NCBI GenBank assembly: GCA_013400975.1
Contig: WBMZ01000187.1
Coordinates: forward strand, 1-64,000
DNA from: Atrichornis clamosus
Taxonomy: Eukaryota > Chordata > Aves > Passeriformes > Menuridae
DNA length: 64,000 bases
Direction of reading: 5' to 3'
Below, in pieces: positions 31,150 to 46,100 of this stretch. Numbering within the stretch: position 1 is the stretch's first letter; every line of letters begins with the position of its first letter. The notes under the pieces were generated by a model, which was given only the letters and a program-made list of their open reading frames with translations, was not told the origin of the DNA and searched no databases. A program made the translations under genes and the position numbers.

Positions 31150-34100
31150 CTGGAACCACAAGAAAGTGCATTAATCCAAGTGCTAATGGCTGCACAGGAA
31201 GATGAAAGCAAACTAGAAAAGCTTGTCCTGTACAGATCTTATTACCCTAATCTTTTAAATACATCTGACAAGGTTTGCTGGAAGCAACAATAGTGAGCAG
31301 ATTTACAGGAAGAGGTGGTATTTTCTCTGAATTATTGTTTTCACAGAACAAAACTTTGAGTGTGTAAATGAATGTAGTATTTTTTTAAGGAGATTCCCAA
31401 CACAATATTCTGGATTGTAGGAGACCCAGTATCAGTTACTGAGTACTTCAGAAGTACTCCACCTAGCACAGACTAAGCACTCTTCCAAGAGATGCCCAAA
31501 ATGGCAAGGTTCACCTTCTTCTTGAAAAAAAACCCCACCAAAACCCAATCCTCAACTCCCACCCTCAAATCTTCAGCCACTCAGCAAGGGTAGGATGCAC
31601 ACCACAACCACTGCAGCATAACTGGCTGATCTATTTGTTTACTCATTAGAGCAGGGAGCAAAAAACACAACCACCCAATACTGCTTTGAAATGTTCATAA
31701 AATAAGTTACAAATCAGTATCTCATGCCTCAAATCAGATTTTCTTCACAGAAGTTCTGTATCAAAAGATTGAGAGTTGATTACGTTTAAAAAATATAGCA
31801 GATCTGACACTCAAACTAAGCTCCAAATTAAAATCTCCCCTACAGACTTTGTTAACTTCATACAAAATTAAGTTACAAACACTAGCACTTTATTTGGAAA
31901 CTGTCTGGTTTCTGAGAAGGGCCTCTACCCATCTTATATACCTAAAAGCATCTTCCCCTATTTATTAAAAATAAAATATTCCTTATGGAAGTCAATCTAA
32001 TGAGTCCAAGCAACCTTCCTTAATGCAACAAACCACACACTAACTGAAGGCTGGTTCATTTCCTCTGGCATTGTCATCCATAATTGTGAGTCACTTACAG
32101 TTCTATAACAATTGCCCCAGGTTTAATTTCATCCATCTCCATGAAAGCAAAGCACTTGGTGCTAGTAAACCTTTTCTTAGGCTTGTAGTGTTTGAATTCA
32201 AAGAAAATAGCTGCACCTAGAGTGAAAAGTGGTTGAATAGAAAAGTTAGCAATTATTGCTAAGAGTTATCTGAAAACTTATCTGCCATGAAGTTGCTCTA
32301 TTTACATTGAAAGGAATTACCTCCAACAATTGTTATTTACTCAAAAGTTACACCGTGTTCTTACAATGCTCATCACACTCTCAACATCTTAAACTCTTCA
32401 CTCCATTACTCACACCCAGGTAACAATGACTAAGCAGGTGATAAAGCAGCTCAATACCTGTGCTGCACAGCAGACTGCTCCATTTTTATCTCTTTTCATT
32501 TCTCCCTTGCCTGCGAGTCATCCCAACAACCAATTTGAAAGGGACAGGATGCAAAGGTCTATTTTTATCCTTGTCTGGATCTTGAGCCCTGCAGCAGCAG
32601 CTCAGGAGCAGCCCAGTGTCTGTGCTCCCAAAGCTCCTGGGCCCTGTTTCGTGTCTCTGGTACCACATACCTTTTGTTAGTCTTTCAATGTGTTTCTGAA
32701 TCTCGATGTCCACATTAAAGTGGACATATGTGTCCTCCTTCCTCAAAGCCACAGGAGTATCTTGCACAGGAGTCAGATCTATCCCATTCAAATCTGCAGG
32801 AAAGAAACAGCATGAGAACCGCAGAAGCTTCTCAGACTTTAAGATCCAGCTTTAAGAGATTTATGAGTCTCTCTTCATCCTGCCACAAAAAGTTAATGCA
32901 CACCTGGATGTTTCTGTGAAACCTATCAATCACAGCCCTTCACAGTCAGTTAATTTTTTGATTGCAGCATGAAAGCAGCTGAAGTTCTGACAATATTTCA
33001 GATAAAAATTTGGAATTATCCCTCCTTTTATTTTTAAAAGTGCATTTCTTTCTGCTGTCAGCAAAAGAGTCCATTCCCTGTGCACACAGGACTCCAGCAG
33101 GGCTCCAGCCCAAGTGGGATGCACACCAAAGGCTGCCCTCCACACAGGGCACAGCAGGCACAGCTCACACATCCTGTATATGCCCTACTCTGTACATTAT
33201 TCCTCTTGGGTCTTCCACAGACAGAGGCATTGTGGGGCCACAGGTTGGACTCCAGGTCTCAGGCCCTGGAGCATCAGTGATCCCCTTTATCCAGGGCATG
33301 AGCTGGGATTGCCAATGCAGCATCAGGGACAAATCTCTCTCCAAACCTGCAGAGGAGCAGCTTGGTTTAGAACCAAGGAAATCAGCTACTAAGTGTCTTC
33401 AGACTCCTAACAGTGACAAAATGAGTCTTCAGCATTAGTTTTCCTGCCCAAAAATCGTGATAAATAAAAGTATCAAAAGACAGCATTAGCAGGCTCAGTG
33501 ATACCCTGCCCACACACTAATTTTTTGATCCTATTTGTTACATCATTACTTGGCAGGCACCGTTAACAGGTAAACGAGTTTGGAAATAAAGAGCCACATG
33601 TTAACAGAAAGACTTGTTGGGAAAGCAAGCCCAGCAATACCCAGTCTCCCTTAGCCCCACGAAGGAAATGAGAACTGAAGGCAAGCAGCAGCTTTAGCAA
33701 TGTGTAAGAAGACAGACTTCAGTAGCAAGGAACAAGGAATGTTTGCTTTACAAGCTCTGGTAAGTATTCAAGTGACATTTGATACTGTGATCCTTCCTCC
33801 TGCCAGAGAACATGTCTGATCACACATCTAACGAGTATTTCATCCCTACATTTGGTATCCAATAGCACAGCTAAAGGGGACACGTAAAGCTCGTTATCAC
33901 AACTGATAATAACTTGAGGCTGTTGGCTCAGCTACATGATAAACACAAAAAAACCAAACACATCTTTCTCCAAAGACTGTAAAGAGAAGCAGAAGTCAAG
34001 CAGGACAGGTTAAGAAACTGTGACTACAGGGGCTTCCTGCTGAGAAAGGCAAAATGGTGAACAGACAGATACTCCCACTAGGAGTGTGAATACCAAAAAT

Positions 34101-37100
34101 CTCAGCCTCAAGCAAAAGACACCAACCATGTGGCCATCTGAAACAGAGAAATCCTAGTGTTGCCTATCCCAGACTGACAGAGAGAGAGGTTCTTCCAGAT
34201 TTATGAAGGCTCTCAGACCACCAAGCTTTGGCTGAAACATTTCACTGCCAAGGCTAACATGTATTTTTTATTTTATTTCACTTGCAAGCTTTGCTTCCCA
34301 GCTTCATGCACATTCCTCGAAACCTCAAGACTTGGTAAGATTATATTTGTATTACTATAAGATTTGTTTAATGAGAGGGCAAGAATGGAGTCAGTGGGCC
34401 ATGGTTCACCACCTCCAGAAAGTCCAGAGACCAGTATGTGTTGGGGAGCCCAGGCAGATCTGTACCTAGGAGTCAGCTGCAGAGCCAGAGTGAAGAAGGC
34501 CTGCCAAGTCACTCAGCTCCCAGCTTGGGCAGGGCACCCCAGGGAGCACAGACAGGAGCCTATCCTGCAGAGATTCACCTCCCAGTATCTCCCAAAAACA
34601 GAATTTTTCCACCCTTGATTAAAGCAGAAGCCTTAAGTCTACAACAGAAAATACAAGTACCAACAAACAATTTTCCCAGCAGGCTGAAAAATCAATACAG
34701 CTTTCAGAAAATGCACTCTCTCCAAAGTAGCACTGAGGAGGCAGAACAGAAATCATTACCCTTTACACTGACTGTGATGTAAGGATCAATGCACTGCCCA
34801 GCATCTTTCAGACCAATTTTCTCTATGTTGATGGTGAGTAACGTCATCCCGGGTTCAGATGGCAATCTGGGCAATAAAGTACCTGGAAAGAGTAAAGCAC
34901 ATTATTAACCCTTGGTGTCATCTCACAGCAGAGGCCTTGCTTGTCCCATCTTCTCTCATGGAAGATGCTGTTCCTCTTAGAGGGGTCAAAGCCCAAGGAT
35001 TCATATCCCAGTAGTACACAGCATTATGGGAACATCTGTGTGCACAGACACACAGCATCAACTGACAGATTTCAAAGCCCCCACAAAAAACCCAGGACTG
35101 CCTCAAGTCAAATCAATTGATAAAAAACTAATGCCAAAAGAATAGAGAGGAGCTTCCTTTAGAGTGTTATTTCTTGCTGTCATGCAGAACAACCCACTCA
35201 TGGAACTCACTTTATATCATTTTTGAGTATTAAATTTGGGAGGCTGGATTCAATCTCCTGTTGCAGGAGGTTCAGACACTTGATCAGGAATCCCAACCCA
35301 CTGAACATGACTTGGCTTCAAGCTGAACATTTAGACTGGGAGATTAAAGAGGAGAATGGCATTGTTGCAAATCCCACAGCATATAAGGGAACAAGAAGAC
35401 TGATTCTTAACTAAGTTCTACTGGCCTCTACTTAAAGAGGGGGGAGAAAATAAGTGTTTGCAGCCCCAAGTTCCCTTCTGCATTGAGGAAGGAGCTCTCA
35501 GCTCTGCATCAAGAACATTTAGCATCAAAACTTGGTGGTCAGCATAAATGAATCCTCACAGTGCTGTGGAAGACAGTGCAGCTGGCAAGAAATCCAAACT
35601 GTTCAAACTCACTAAAAGCCATGAGATTCTGTCATCAAATATGGAGTAGGTTACTTCATACTGAATTTAGCAAAAACTGGCACTCTTCAAGCCCCTCTCC
35701 CCTATTAGATGAACAAGCACCAGGATAGAAAATGCTCAGGCTTGTGAACAAGTTTGATTTAAAGTTTTGTTTTTCTAATGAAAAAAGAAGTTGTCCAAAC
35801 AAAGAAGAGATCTAAACAAAGTAATAGTTTCCTTTGACAAGTCCAACACGGGTTTTTTCTTGACACTATTTTTTCCTCTTTATCTATTTGAGGAGCTGGG
35901 GAACCATGGAGTTTTTGTTCTATGACAGACTGGCTTTGCAAGAGGGGACCTTGTGTTCTGCTGAGAAGTACAGCCACAGCTGCAGCAAGATTTCGTGAGC
36001 ATTCCCACATCCAGCCCCCATCTCAGGTCATCAGCTAGATTTGAATTCCCATCTAGGAAGCTGTATGTTTCTGTATTTCCTGTCTTGAGGAGACTCACGG
36101 CCTCCAAAGCACCATGTCTGCAGACCCTTCCCAACATTCCACAGCACACCTTGACCCAGTGATCTGAGCCATGGCACAGGTTTCTGACTACAGTGTTGAA
36201 AACCAAACTTACTAAAGAGCCCTCATTTCTGCAAAGCAGCACATGCTCTAGTTCATCTTGCTGTCTTTCTTGAAGAGATGTTCAAAGACAGAGTTCTGAA
36301 TTCAATCCTAATGAAGGTAGAAGCAAGCCTGTCTTCTCTTTGGCACAAAACTTTGCTCTGCCATCTCTCTTTTGTCTCTTAAAAGCAGCATGGCTCCAAG
36401 AGCCAAAGGCTCTAAGTGATGTGATACTTGATAGAAAAATCACCTGAAAGATGCCTCAGTCTGGTGTTCATTACAAAAAGAGTGGCTCAAGAAAAACTAT
36501 TCAGTTCTTGCAAAATGCTTTCCAGAATGTGTGAAAATGCAGAGTTGCAATGGACAGAAGAGTCAAGCTCACTGCCAGGAGACAAGAGAATGGTAGGACA
36601 GACAGTATCCAAGGAACACTTTCCTTCCTGCCCCAGCAGCAGGAACAGCCAAGAGGGCAGTGGACTACAGCAGCTGACTGTAACCTGTCTCACGTGAGCC
36701 ACAGCCCCACGCAGGCCTGTGCAGGAGCCTCTGGAGCCACTTCACACAGGAGCCACATTAGCTGGCAGTGCCCTCTCCGTGGTACAACTTCCCTGGGTTG
36801 GGCATCACACCCCTGTCTGCCAGCATGGCCTGGGAGCCATGAGCAGCCTCACACTGAGGCCTTTCAGGAGAAAGCTGCAGCCATTCCAGACACAACCACA
36901 GGGCATCTCTGCCAGAGTGGGAAGAGAGCATCTACCAATGAAAGAAGTGTCCTCCTCCCAAGTGTGTTTCAGAGACTGCTCACCAGTGATTGGTGAGCCA
37001 GCCCAGCAGCTCACTGGGACCAACACACAGGCATTCAGGCTCTCCCCTCCCAAACCCTGATTCAAAGAAAGGGGAAAAAAGTGACAAGTATCCTGCTGGG

Positions 37101-40100
37101 CTCACAAAATGAAATGGCTCACAGAAGAACCCACAGCCAACACAGCACTGGAATAAAGTCATATATAACTGGGAGAAAGGCAGGAAACCTTTGCTGTTAG
37201 AGGCAGCAAGCCATTGGTCAGTCCATCTCCACACAGCACAGAAGTCTAACTGCATAAATTCTCTCTGTGTAAGATTTCCCCCAAAATATGTATTCCAGTA
37301 AATAAAACCTAGCTACACCTACCCTTGGCTACACCACAATCCAGAACATCTTCGTTAGTACAGCAGCACTTCCAGAGAGCTGTGTAAGGTGAGTCAACAA
37401 GTATGACCTTCCCTCTTCCTGGTACTGAAGGCCAATGAAGACCAACACATAAATGCCCAGTACTGCAACTGTCACCAACAATTGTACTTTGAGGATTGGA
37501 ACTAAGAGCTGAATGAAGAAGACCACAGCTACATGAGCATGACCACAGAAATTTCTGTACATGCTGAAAGGTTCTCATACGTTTGTTGGCTCCTGGGTTA
37601 GATGAGTGGGGCAATGTGATAACGATGAAGCCACACGTGTAGAAGACAAGACCACGGTCAGTTGGACAATACAGTCACACACTACGGATTAAAGCAAGGA
37701 GTGCAACACAGTCCTGCCAATTCTGTAGGGAAAGTTCACTTTACTCATAGGGCTCACCCCCGAAGGCTGCAAACTGCTTTTGTTTAAGCCTTATGGCCCA
37801 GGGGAAGAGCAACAGACCAACCTTCAATCAGGTAGAAAACACCACAGTAATTTGAATTCAACAGGGAAACAAGTAGCACAAAGCCACCTTAGGGGTTTAG
37901 GTTATTGTAGCTACAGGGATGTTCACCTTAGTGTGAAAAAAGTAGTTCAGAAGAGTCACATATGCAGTCTATTAAATAGATATCAATGTAAAACAGCAGT
38001 CAGTCAGGAGCTGCCCTCACCTCCTCTTACAAGGCATGATCTTACTGAGGAATAATTCTGAAAGAAAGTATATGCCCCAAGCCTGTCCCCATTCCGACTT
38101 GGCAATCCTCCTTCTTTGAAAATGATTTAACTGTAAACTCAGCCTGTTTATCACCTACTTCTATTCTTTCTTAAGCCCATACACAGCTTCTGTGTCCACT
38201 ACATGCACACAGCTCTGACAGGTTGCAGGGGTAACTGCTGGCACTGTGGCAATGGTCACGGCCTTATTGACTCACCACCACCCCCAGAGCTACTCAAGGT
38301 CTCTCTGCTGTACTTGGGGCAGACAGAAGGCCTCTCCAGGAATGGATTTACCACGGTGAGGAACAAGGATTGATAGCAAATGTCAGCAATCAAACATCAC
38401 AATATATTACAGCCTACTTGGGAGCTTGGATAAACAGATGTGGACTGTGCATGTCTACATCAGTACAGCCTGCAGGGCCACACCCAGTACTGTGCTCTGG
38501 TTCACATCTGAGAACAGACGTTTTCTCCAGGGCACAATGCAACATCCCAGCTCTTTCACCATAATTCCAGTACTGGTTTCCTTACTTGTTATCTCATTCC
38601 TGAAATACGAAGTTTGCCAACCGACTCTGAAACCAGAAACTTGTTTCTTCTGCAAAGAAATTACACCAGGAATCTAAAGAACCTCTGTTGGAACATCTAA
38701 ATTGTCAAAACCTGAAGCTACAGGAAGACCTTCTCTAGAATCTGTAGGTATATCCAGTTCTACAAGTGCTTTCATGTGGACAAGGACTTGAGCTATCAAA
38801 GCCTTCTTTGTCCTCTCAGAGCTGGGCTTCACTCTACGCCACTGTCTCACCAAACAACGCAACACAAAAAGAACCAGCAACAACTTACCACATCTCTAGG
38901 AGGATGTGATGGTCCTTGCAGGAGAAACATTGCCACAATTTACATTTGAATATATTTGAAACACTTCACATAGTTAAGGAAGTGCATGGGATGGAAATAA
39001 GAGTTTGAGTCAGGAATAAGGGCTAACTATTTGAGGTAGATGGTGCCACCCTCACAGGTTCTCCATACAACTGCTTCACAATATTGTTTGCTGAGAAAAA
39101 CATTCACTGTCTACCTTTGTGGTTCCTCAATACAACATTAGGGTTTGTTTACATTAGCCTGTTGCTCCCCACCCAAACTTTTCAAATCACTTTTCAATTT
39201 TGGAGAAGGGGGCTTCTCAGAGACAGAAAATTGAGATGCTACATAGGCTGGTGGCATGGCAAGGTTAGTGCCCCTACCTGGAACTCTAGCAGGAAAAGAG
39301 TCTGGAGACCCTGCTCCAGCTCCTCCTTCCTCGTCATCCTCCTCAAACTCCAAGTGTTCCTCTTCTCCAGGTGCTAAAATCTTCCTATAAAACCCAAGAA
39401 AGAAGAATGAGACAAACAATCACCCACCATCCGGGTTTTAAATCGCAAGCCAGCATCTGAGAACAGTGCAGGAACAACATGCTTTAATGTCATTTCATAC
39501 TTCTTAACTTCTACCTCTACCTACAGACTTTGACAGAGATTGCAGGAGCTCAGACCAACAGAAAGCACAGGGTCTGAAAAAAAGACACAATACTGACACT
39601 TTCAGAGAGATATAGGGATGTACCAAGTCCCGATTTTACCAAAAGCATGGTCTTGATTTTTAGTGGTACCTAAACAAACAGAATTCAAAAGTTCATTTAT
39701 TAACCAGTTTATACAAAGCAGTATGGCAAGCAAGTGGCTCTAGAAATATGTTTCAGATGCCCACCAGGTTCAGGCCATGCTCCCTTTCAGATACATATCT
39801 GTACATGAAGTGACCCAGTTCTCTCTTACCTGAGTGGGACCGGCTGAACATCAAAGGGGAACTCCTTATTGTAGGTGAGGATATTCTTTAAGACTGCAGA
39901 GAAGGGACAAAATAAGAATCCATACTCATAAACCAGCATTGATTCTACTACTTTACACAGCTCCATTCTCACAGCATCTTCACACACAAATAATAATAAT
40001 AAAATTTTTTAAATAATCAGATAATGCAAAAACCACCCCTCTTCTCTCATATTTTAAATACAAGCACAGCTGTGATCAAAGCTGTATCACTAAAACATTC

Positions 40101-43100
40101 AGCCAGGTGAACTGCAACTGCACAACAAGGTCACCACCATACTCAGACAGGGAAGATAAATGTGGCAATAACCAAAATCGTCTTGAGAAAAAGCTACAGG
40201 CCCTAGGGCGATGGTAACAATCTTTGGTGGCTACTGAAAGGAGGGTGGTGGTGTTACTGGCATCAGCTCCAAACAGATGGAAGTCTCCAGAACTGACACA
40301 CTTCAGCACATGTGTAAGGCAGCCACCACGGGAGACCAAGTGTGCTGGTAACACAAAGCTTTGGTGAGATTTCCTACTTCTTCACGTTCATGTGTTTCGG
40401 GTTTTTTATTTGGAAGTGGTAGTGACTTTGCTTGTTTGTTTTTTCATTTTATCTGTCCTTGGATGTCTGGGCAGATTGGTGAAATTCAGAAGAGATACAG
40501 TGCAATATCTGGGCACCAAGACCCAGAGACACCGACAATACCTTCAGCATTCCATGGAGAATGGCTTTGCCATTTGTACTGGAAACTTACATTTTAGTAA
40601 CCCCAACTTTAGCTGCTATTTTCAAACATATTAACCAGTAAAGGCAAAACTTCTAAAAGCATGTGAAAGAAATAAGCATTTCACGTTGGCTAAAGGGCCT
40701 AAAAATTTACAAGAGGGCACCTGCAGGGAAAAGGCACTCTCCTTCCAGACAATGAGTATCCCAGACTGGGTAGGGAGAGAAGAGATAAAAAACCCGAGTC
40801 CTCTCACAGAGACTCACTTTGCCATAAGCCCTCTCAGAGCACAGGAATTCTCCCCTTAGGACTACTGAACGAGAACAAAACTCTTTTCAAACAATGTCAA
40901 GATTGCACAAATACCAAGAGGTACTTAAATACCAGTTATATTTCAGGAGCCACTGCCAGGCCCCTCTGCCTGAGCACACTGTAATGCAGCCAGTGGAGGA
41001 GAGCCTCCCTGTCTGCCTTCACATTCCCATCACCCAGCATGGGCTCCTGCATCAGCTTACCAGACACCATCTGAATGCTCTAAGAATAAAGTATCCCTCT
41101 GGGAAACTATAAAGAAACCAAAAAGTCCTTCCAGTCGTTACTCATACTGATTTTTTTTTCTGATTTCTGTACCACCACATGAGAGGTTAACTACTGTCTG
41201 ACTCCAGCCAGACACAATACATAAATACAGAGAAAGGTTTAAATTGCCTTCAGTCAGAGCTGTGATGAGAGACAAAACTGATGCCGTGTCTCTCTCTGCA
41301 ATGACTTCTGCTCTGAGGGACCAGTAACACAGATCACAACACGAGCCTTAAGAATCACACCCACTTCCGACCAGAAGAGCAGCTGGTCAACAGCAGTCGC
41401 CTTCCAGTGCAGCTGAGGTTCAGGAAAAGAAGGTGATTTTTGTCACACTCAGAATTCCCCAGCTCTCACAGAGCTGCATCACACCAGAAACAGAAAGCGA
41501 AACTACCCCAGGCAGAGAAACCTCAGTGAAGCGAGGTCTCTTACAGATCAGAGGCACATTACCCAGAAGAGACAGGCGTCACAGCAGCTCTCCGCCCAGC
41601 TTCCAAGGGTTGGTAACTGCTGGATTCCTCTCTTCCTAGTAACCAGCTCCTCTCGTGACACGAACGAGCAGCCCCCGAGAAAACCCTTCTAGTAATTCAT
41701 TTCAGACATCACTAGAGGGCCCAAAGTGCTCCACTGACACGAGCACAGGCAAGAGCCAGCAGTTCTACTGCACCCAAAATGCTGCTGCTGCTGCCCGAGG
41801 CCGGGCTGAGCGCCCCTGTCCTACCGGGAACAAACGAGGTGCTGAATGTTCACCTCAGAAGCAGAACCTCTTGCCTTCTGCTGCAGAAAGCTGTGGTTCA
41901 AGTTTCTAAAAAGCTTTCAACTCTTTTCTCATCACCAATAGTAAATAATTTTGCAAAGTTGTAACACAGCAATTTACTTAAGTGCTCCTCTAAAGATCAA
42001 CAGGGTAAGGAGCAGGCCTACCATGCTCAGCCTGGTGAAATACTTATTCAAAGCCACTAAGAGAAAGCTAAGCAATAAAACTTTGAGGAAAAGGAAAATC
42101 CTCTTTGTATCTGCCACAAGTGTGAGTTTCAGTTGATTCTAATAAAAATAACCAGATCACAGGAAAAAAAATTAGGTTAATACCAACAGGAATCTCCCCT
42201 GTAATACCATGTAAGACATCCAAGCTTTAAAAGGTTGGTTTGCACTTTTTTGGGTCTCTGTTTCATTTTCAAAGCCACAAATCACCTCTGGGAGGAAGAG
42301 CCCTTCCTCTCTGAAATGTTGCTGCTTGAGAACAGAATTCCCAGAAAGCTCTTCTCATGTGCAACTAATGGGCAGATCCCAGCATCATGGCCTCCCCCTA
42401 TGTCGCATTTCTCAGAGAAATCTTTTAAAAATACTGTTCTGCAGGCTCTTGTGCAGAAGCTGCACCTTTTCTTTGTGACCTTGCACAATGTCACTACAAT
42501 TTTCATAGAATCATAGAATATTCTGTGTTGGAAGGGACCCACAAGGATCAAAGTTCAACTCCTGGCCCTGCATAGGACACCCCAAGAGTCACACCACATG
42601 CCTGAGAGCATTGTCCAAATGCTTCCTGAACTCAGACAGACTTGGTGCTGTAACCACTGGCCTGGGGAGCCTGTTCCAGTGCCCAGCCACCCTCTGGATG
42701 AAGAACCTTTTCCTATATCCAACCTAAACCTCCCCTGACACAACTTCAGGCCATTCCCTCGGGTCCTGTGACTGTCACCACAGAGCAGAGCTCAGTGCCC
42801 GCCCCTCCTCTTCCCCTCACACAGAAGTCGTAACTGCAGTGAGGTTTCCCCTCAGTCTCCTCCAGGCTGAACAGACCAAGTGACCTCTGCCGCTCCTCAC
42901 ACAGCTTCCCCTCAAGGCCTTCACCATCTTTGTAGCCCACTTTTATCAGTAGTTGNACTTTTATCAGCAGTTGGCTCTTTCTCGAAAGATTTTAAAAGAA
43001 ATTATCAAAATGAGCCATAAGACCAGGACACATTAACTTCATAAAAACCACTGTCCATTTAGACTTCCTGTGACAGTGATTTTTTTGGTGATACCTGTAC

Positions 43101-46100
43101 TGATTTTTTTTTTTTAATAGACAACATAAAATAATTCAGACGCCAAGCTTCCCAGTACAACCCAGTACTTGTTTTATAATTATCACCCAGCACAAGGGAA
43201 GCCCCAGCCCATCCGCTTGTACTGTGTATCCCAACACTGGTATAAGCTTCCACAAAAGAACGAATTTGTGAGATCCAGTGTGTTAACAATGACTTCACAC
43301 AGCGCAGTCTCAAAAGAACTATTTGTATGTATGGAACCTCCTGTAACAATATTCCACCACAGACGATTCAGTGACAAATCCTACAAACAAACAGAAGTAG
43401 CCAACTGCTTCACTTTCCAAGCTGCATGAAATGCAAGCTTAAGTAGAAAAAGTTAGAACTTGACAACACAAGATTAAGGGAAAGAAAAAAAAAAAGAGTA
43501 ACTCTAAGGGCCCTGGTTGTTATAACAACACCAAAACCATTCTGACAGCTTCAGGCACAAAAGTAATTAAAACAAGCCAAATTGTGTGAATAGCTGTTTT
43601 GTGTGAATAGCTGTTTTTGTTCCACCCTAATGGAATGGCTTGACCTAACAAAGGAATTACTTATTTGCATTACCAGCCCAGATTTTTTTGGCTTTTTCTG
43701 GTGGGATGCAAAAGAAAATTGACAACACGCGAATTAAAACACTTCACGGTGCATTTTATGAAATGGCTGGTATTGGCCTGATTAAGATTTACTCTATTCA
43801 AGATACACTTAAAAAACACAAAACAAAGGCACAATTCAGAGAGAAAGAGGCCAGAATCATCCAAGTAAGACAGCAGCATTAGGAACATGAATGTTCAATT
43901 GTTGTGGTAGAAGCACCCATTCTCATCCAAGGAAAATAACTCAGTGTATTTGAAAACTTATGGCCACACACTCTTCCTCAGTTTTAATATAGTTGCTTGT
44001 TGTATGAGTGTGAATGCACTTCACACTGCTGAGCAGTTTTTTTGACAGTTAAAAAATCAATTGTCTGATGGAGGGCAAGATAAGCAAAAGGACTGTTGCA
44101 CTGTAATTGAAATTTTGGACAGGATTCCCTTCTCTCTACCATCATTTATTTACTCACAGGGCATCTGCACAATGGAGTCTAAAATCCAATCATTAATTGA
44201 TTACATTTTAAATACTTTGTGAACAGAGAGCAGCCTATATCTAGATATTCTCTATCTATGCAGAACAATCCCAAATCAGAGGATTCATGGGCCAGACATG
44301 CAACATGTAGACTGAGGAAGACCAAATATTCCAACAGAGTTAAACCCCTTCCTGGTTATGGTCTTCACAGATCCAGCAGTCTTGTAACATACCTTCACTT
44401 TCCATTTTCAGGGAACAGTTTAAAAGCATTTGGACTCTGTGTTTTGTTAGAGATATTAGGAAGCTCAGCCCAAGGCCCTACTTCCTAATAAGCTTCCCTG
44501 TAGAATCCTATGCAGAAAAGCTCAGCCTATTCATGAAGGGGAAGCACTTGCCTGCCCATCATATTTATCCCCAACATCCCCTTTAATGTTACAATTGTGC
44601 CACAAGCAAAATAAAATCAACTTCTGTCAGCATGAAAGAAGCTCTTCCACATCTCCTGTTCCCTGAGAATTGCAGGAACATTTACATTCAGGATAATATT
44701 GCTTAGATGTGGAAGCTCTAATCATAAGGATGCTTTGAGAACAAAGCAGCCAGTGTTACAGGAAGGAAAATGAAGCAGATAAATAGATACTTCCTACATG
44801 AAAAAGTTATTTCTGGATTGACACACCAAGACCTGACCCAGGATTGGTTGGGAAAAAACAACATCACACAAAACCCTTCAAAGACTGACTCACATCCTGA
44901 CTTTGGCTCTCAACTTTGTTAGCCTGGTAGCATTACAGTGGGAGGTGACAGGTGATTGGCCACTATGAGCACAAGTTAAATATTTTCAGAAGAAAAAATA
45001 AATTTCATGCTGCAAGAAGGAAGACCACAAAGTGTTGAAACACAGCTCAAACAAGAAATGTGCAGGTAAAATATATAAAGTACTACTGATAGCCTAAAAC
45101 ACTGTTTTGTGCAAAAATTAGCAGTACCCAAATGGCTTATTTGAAAATGAAGATGAATATATTATCCAAAACTTTCAGATTACCATATTTTTAAGTTACC
45201 CACATTATATTCCTTAAGACACATCAGGTTTTATGTGTGTGGTAACAGAGAGAACCAGCATCACTGTTGAACCACACTGTGGTCAGTCAGTATTCTTGCT
45301 GCTGTCGTGTTTTCCACTGTCAGAATAAACAGCACTCACTGAAAATACAAGGATACTACTTACTTGGTTCCAACTTCTTCAGATCCTCAAGCTTAAACTC
45401 ATCCTGTGACTGGGTGGACTAGGACATTACAAAGAAAGAGTTAGATCTTAGGATGCACCTTCCTCTCAGACAGAGCTACCCTATCTTGGAATAAGCGTGC
45501 AAGGTGCTTCCTGTGTTCAAGAACACCAAGTTACTTCAAAGCTATATCCCCAAACAAAATCTCCCCAACAAAAGGTAGGTTCACAGGTGAGGCAGAAAGT
45601 ATGTTATTTCTCACTTATTGAGAACAAACTTATCCAATAATCTAAGCTCTAATGCAAGACAAACATTTTTAAACCAACTAGTTGTAAATTATTACTTACT
45701 GCACACAGGAACATTCACATTTCAAGACACATGTCCAACATTGTAACACTGGCAGAAATTACAGTACACAGGATGAGCTTGACAAAACTCAGCCAGAGAA
45801 GAATTCCCATCTTTCTTTTCTCCAGCTCTGATGATGGTTTCCTCCTCTGTCTGTAGCACATACATGCATAGTTCTCAGTAAGCCTATCTGACTTACTAAC
45901 TCAACAGAGAAGTTCTTTTTTTTTTCATTCTGAGGTAGCTCACCAACAGTTTGGCAAAATTAGCTTGTTCTGAGACAAGTGGCAGAGCTGGCATAAAAAG
46001 AAGTAGTGCAAATAAGAGGATTGACACTGGACACCTTCTTCTAGGTGGATGATCAGGTTACCTATTATGTCATTGCACTCTTGGCATCTCTTAACTTTGC

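Larger units (their letters stand above)
39894..45363 (-). other. AIDA: AIDA intron 4 (5.5 kb)
   Basis: Contains a short (TAA)n at about 39991-40001, a minus-strand CR1 (42504-42938), a single ambiguous base N at 42956 and a 17-base tandem duplication (43583-43616). Nothing else recognised. Confidence 0.75.
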
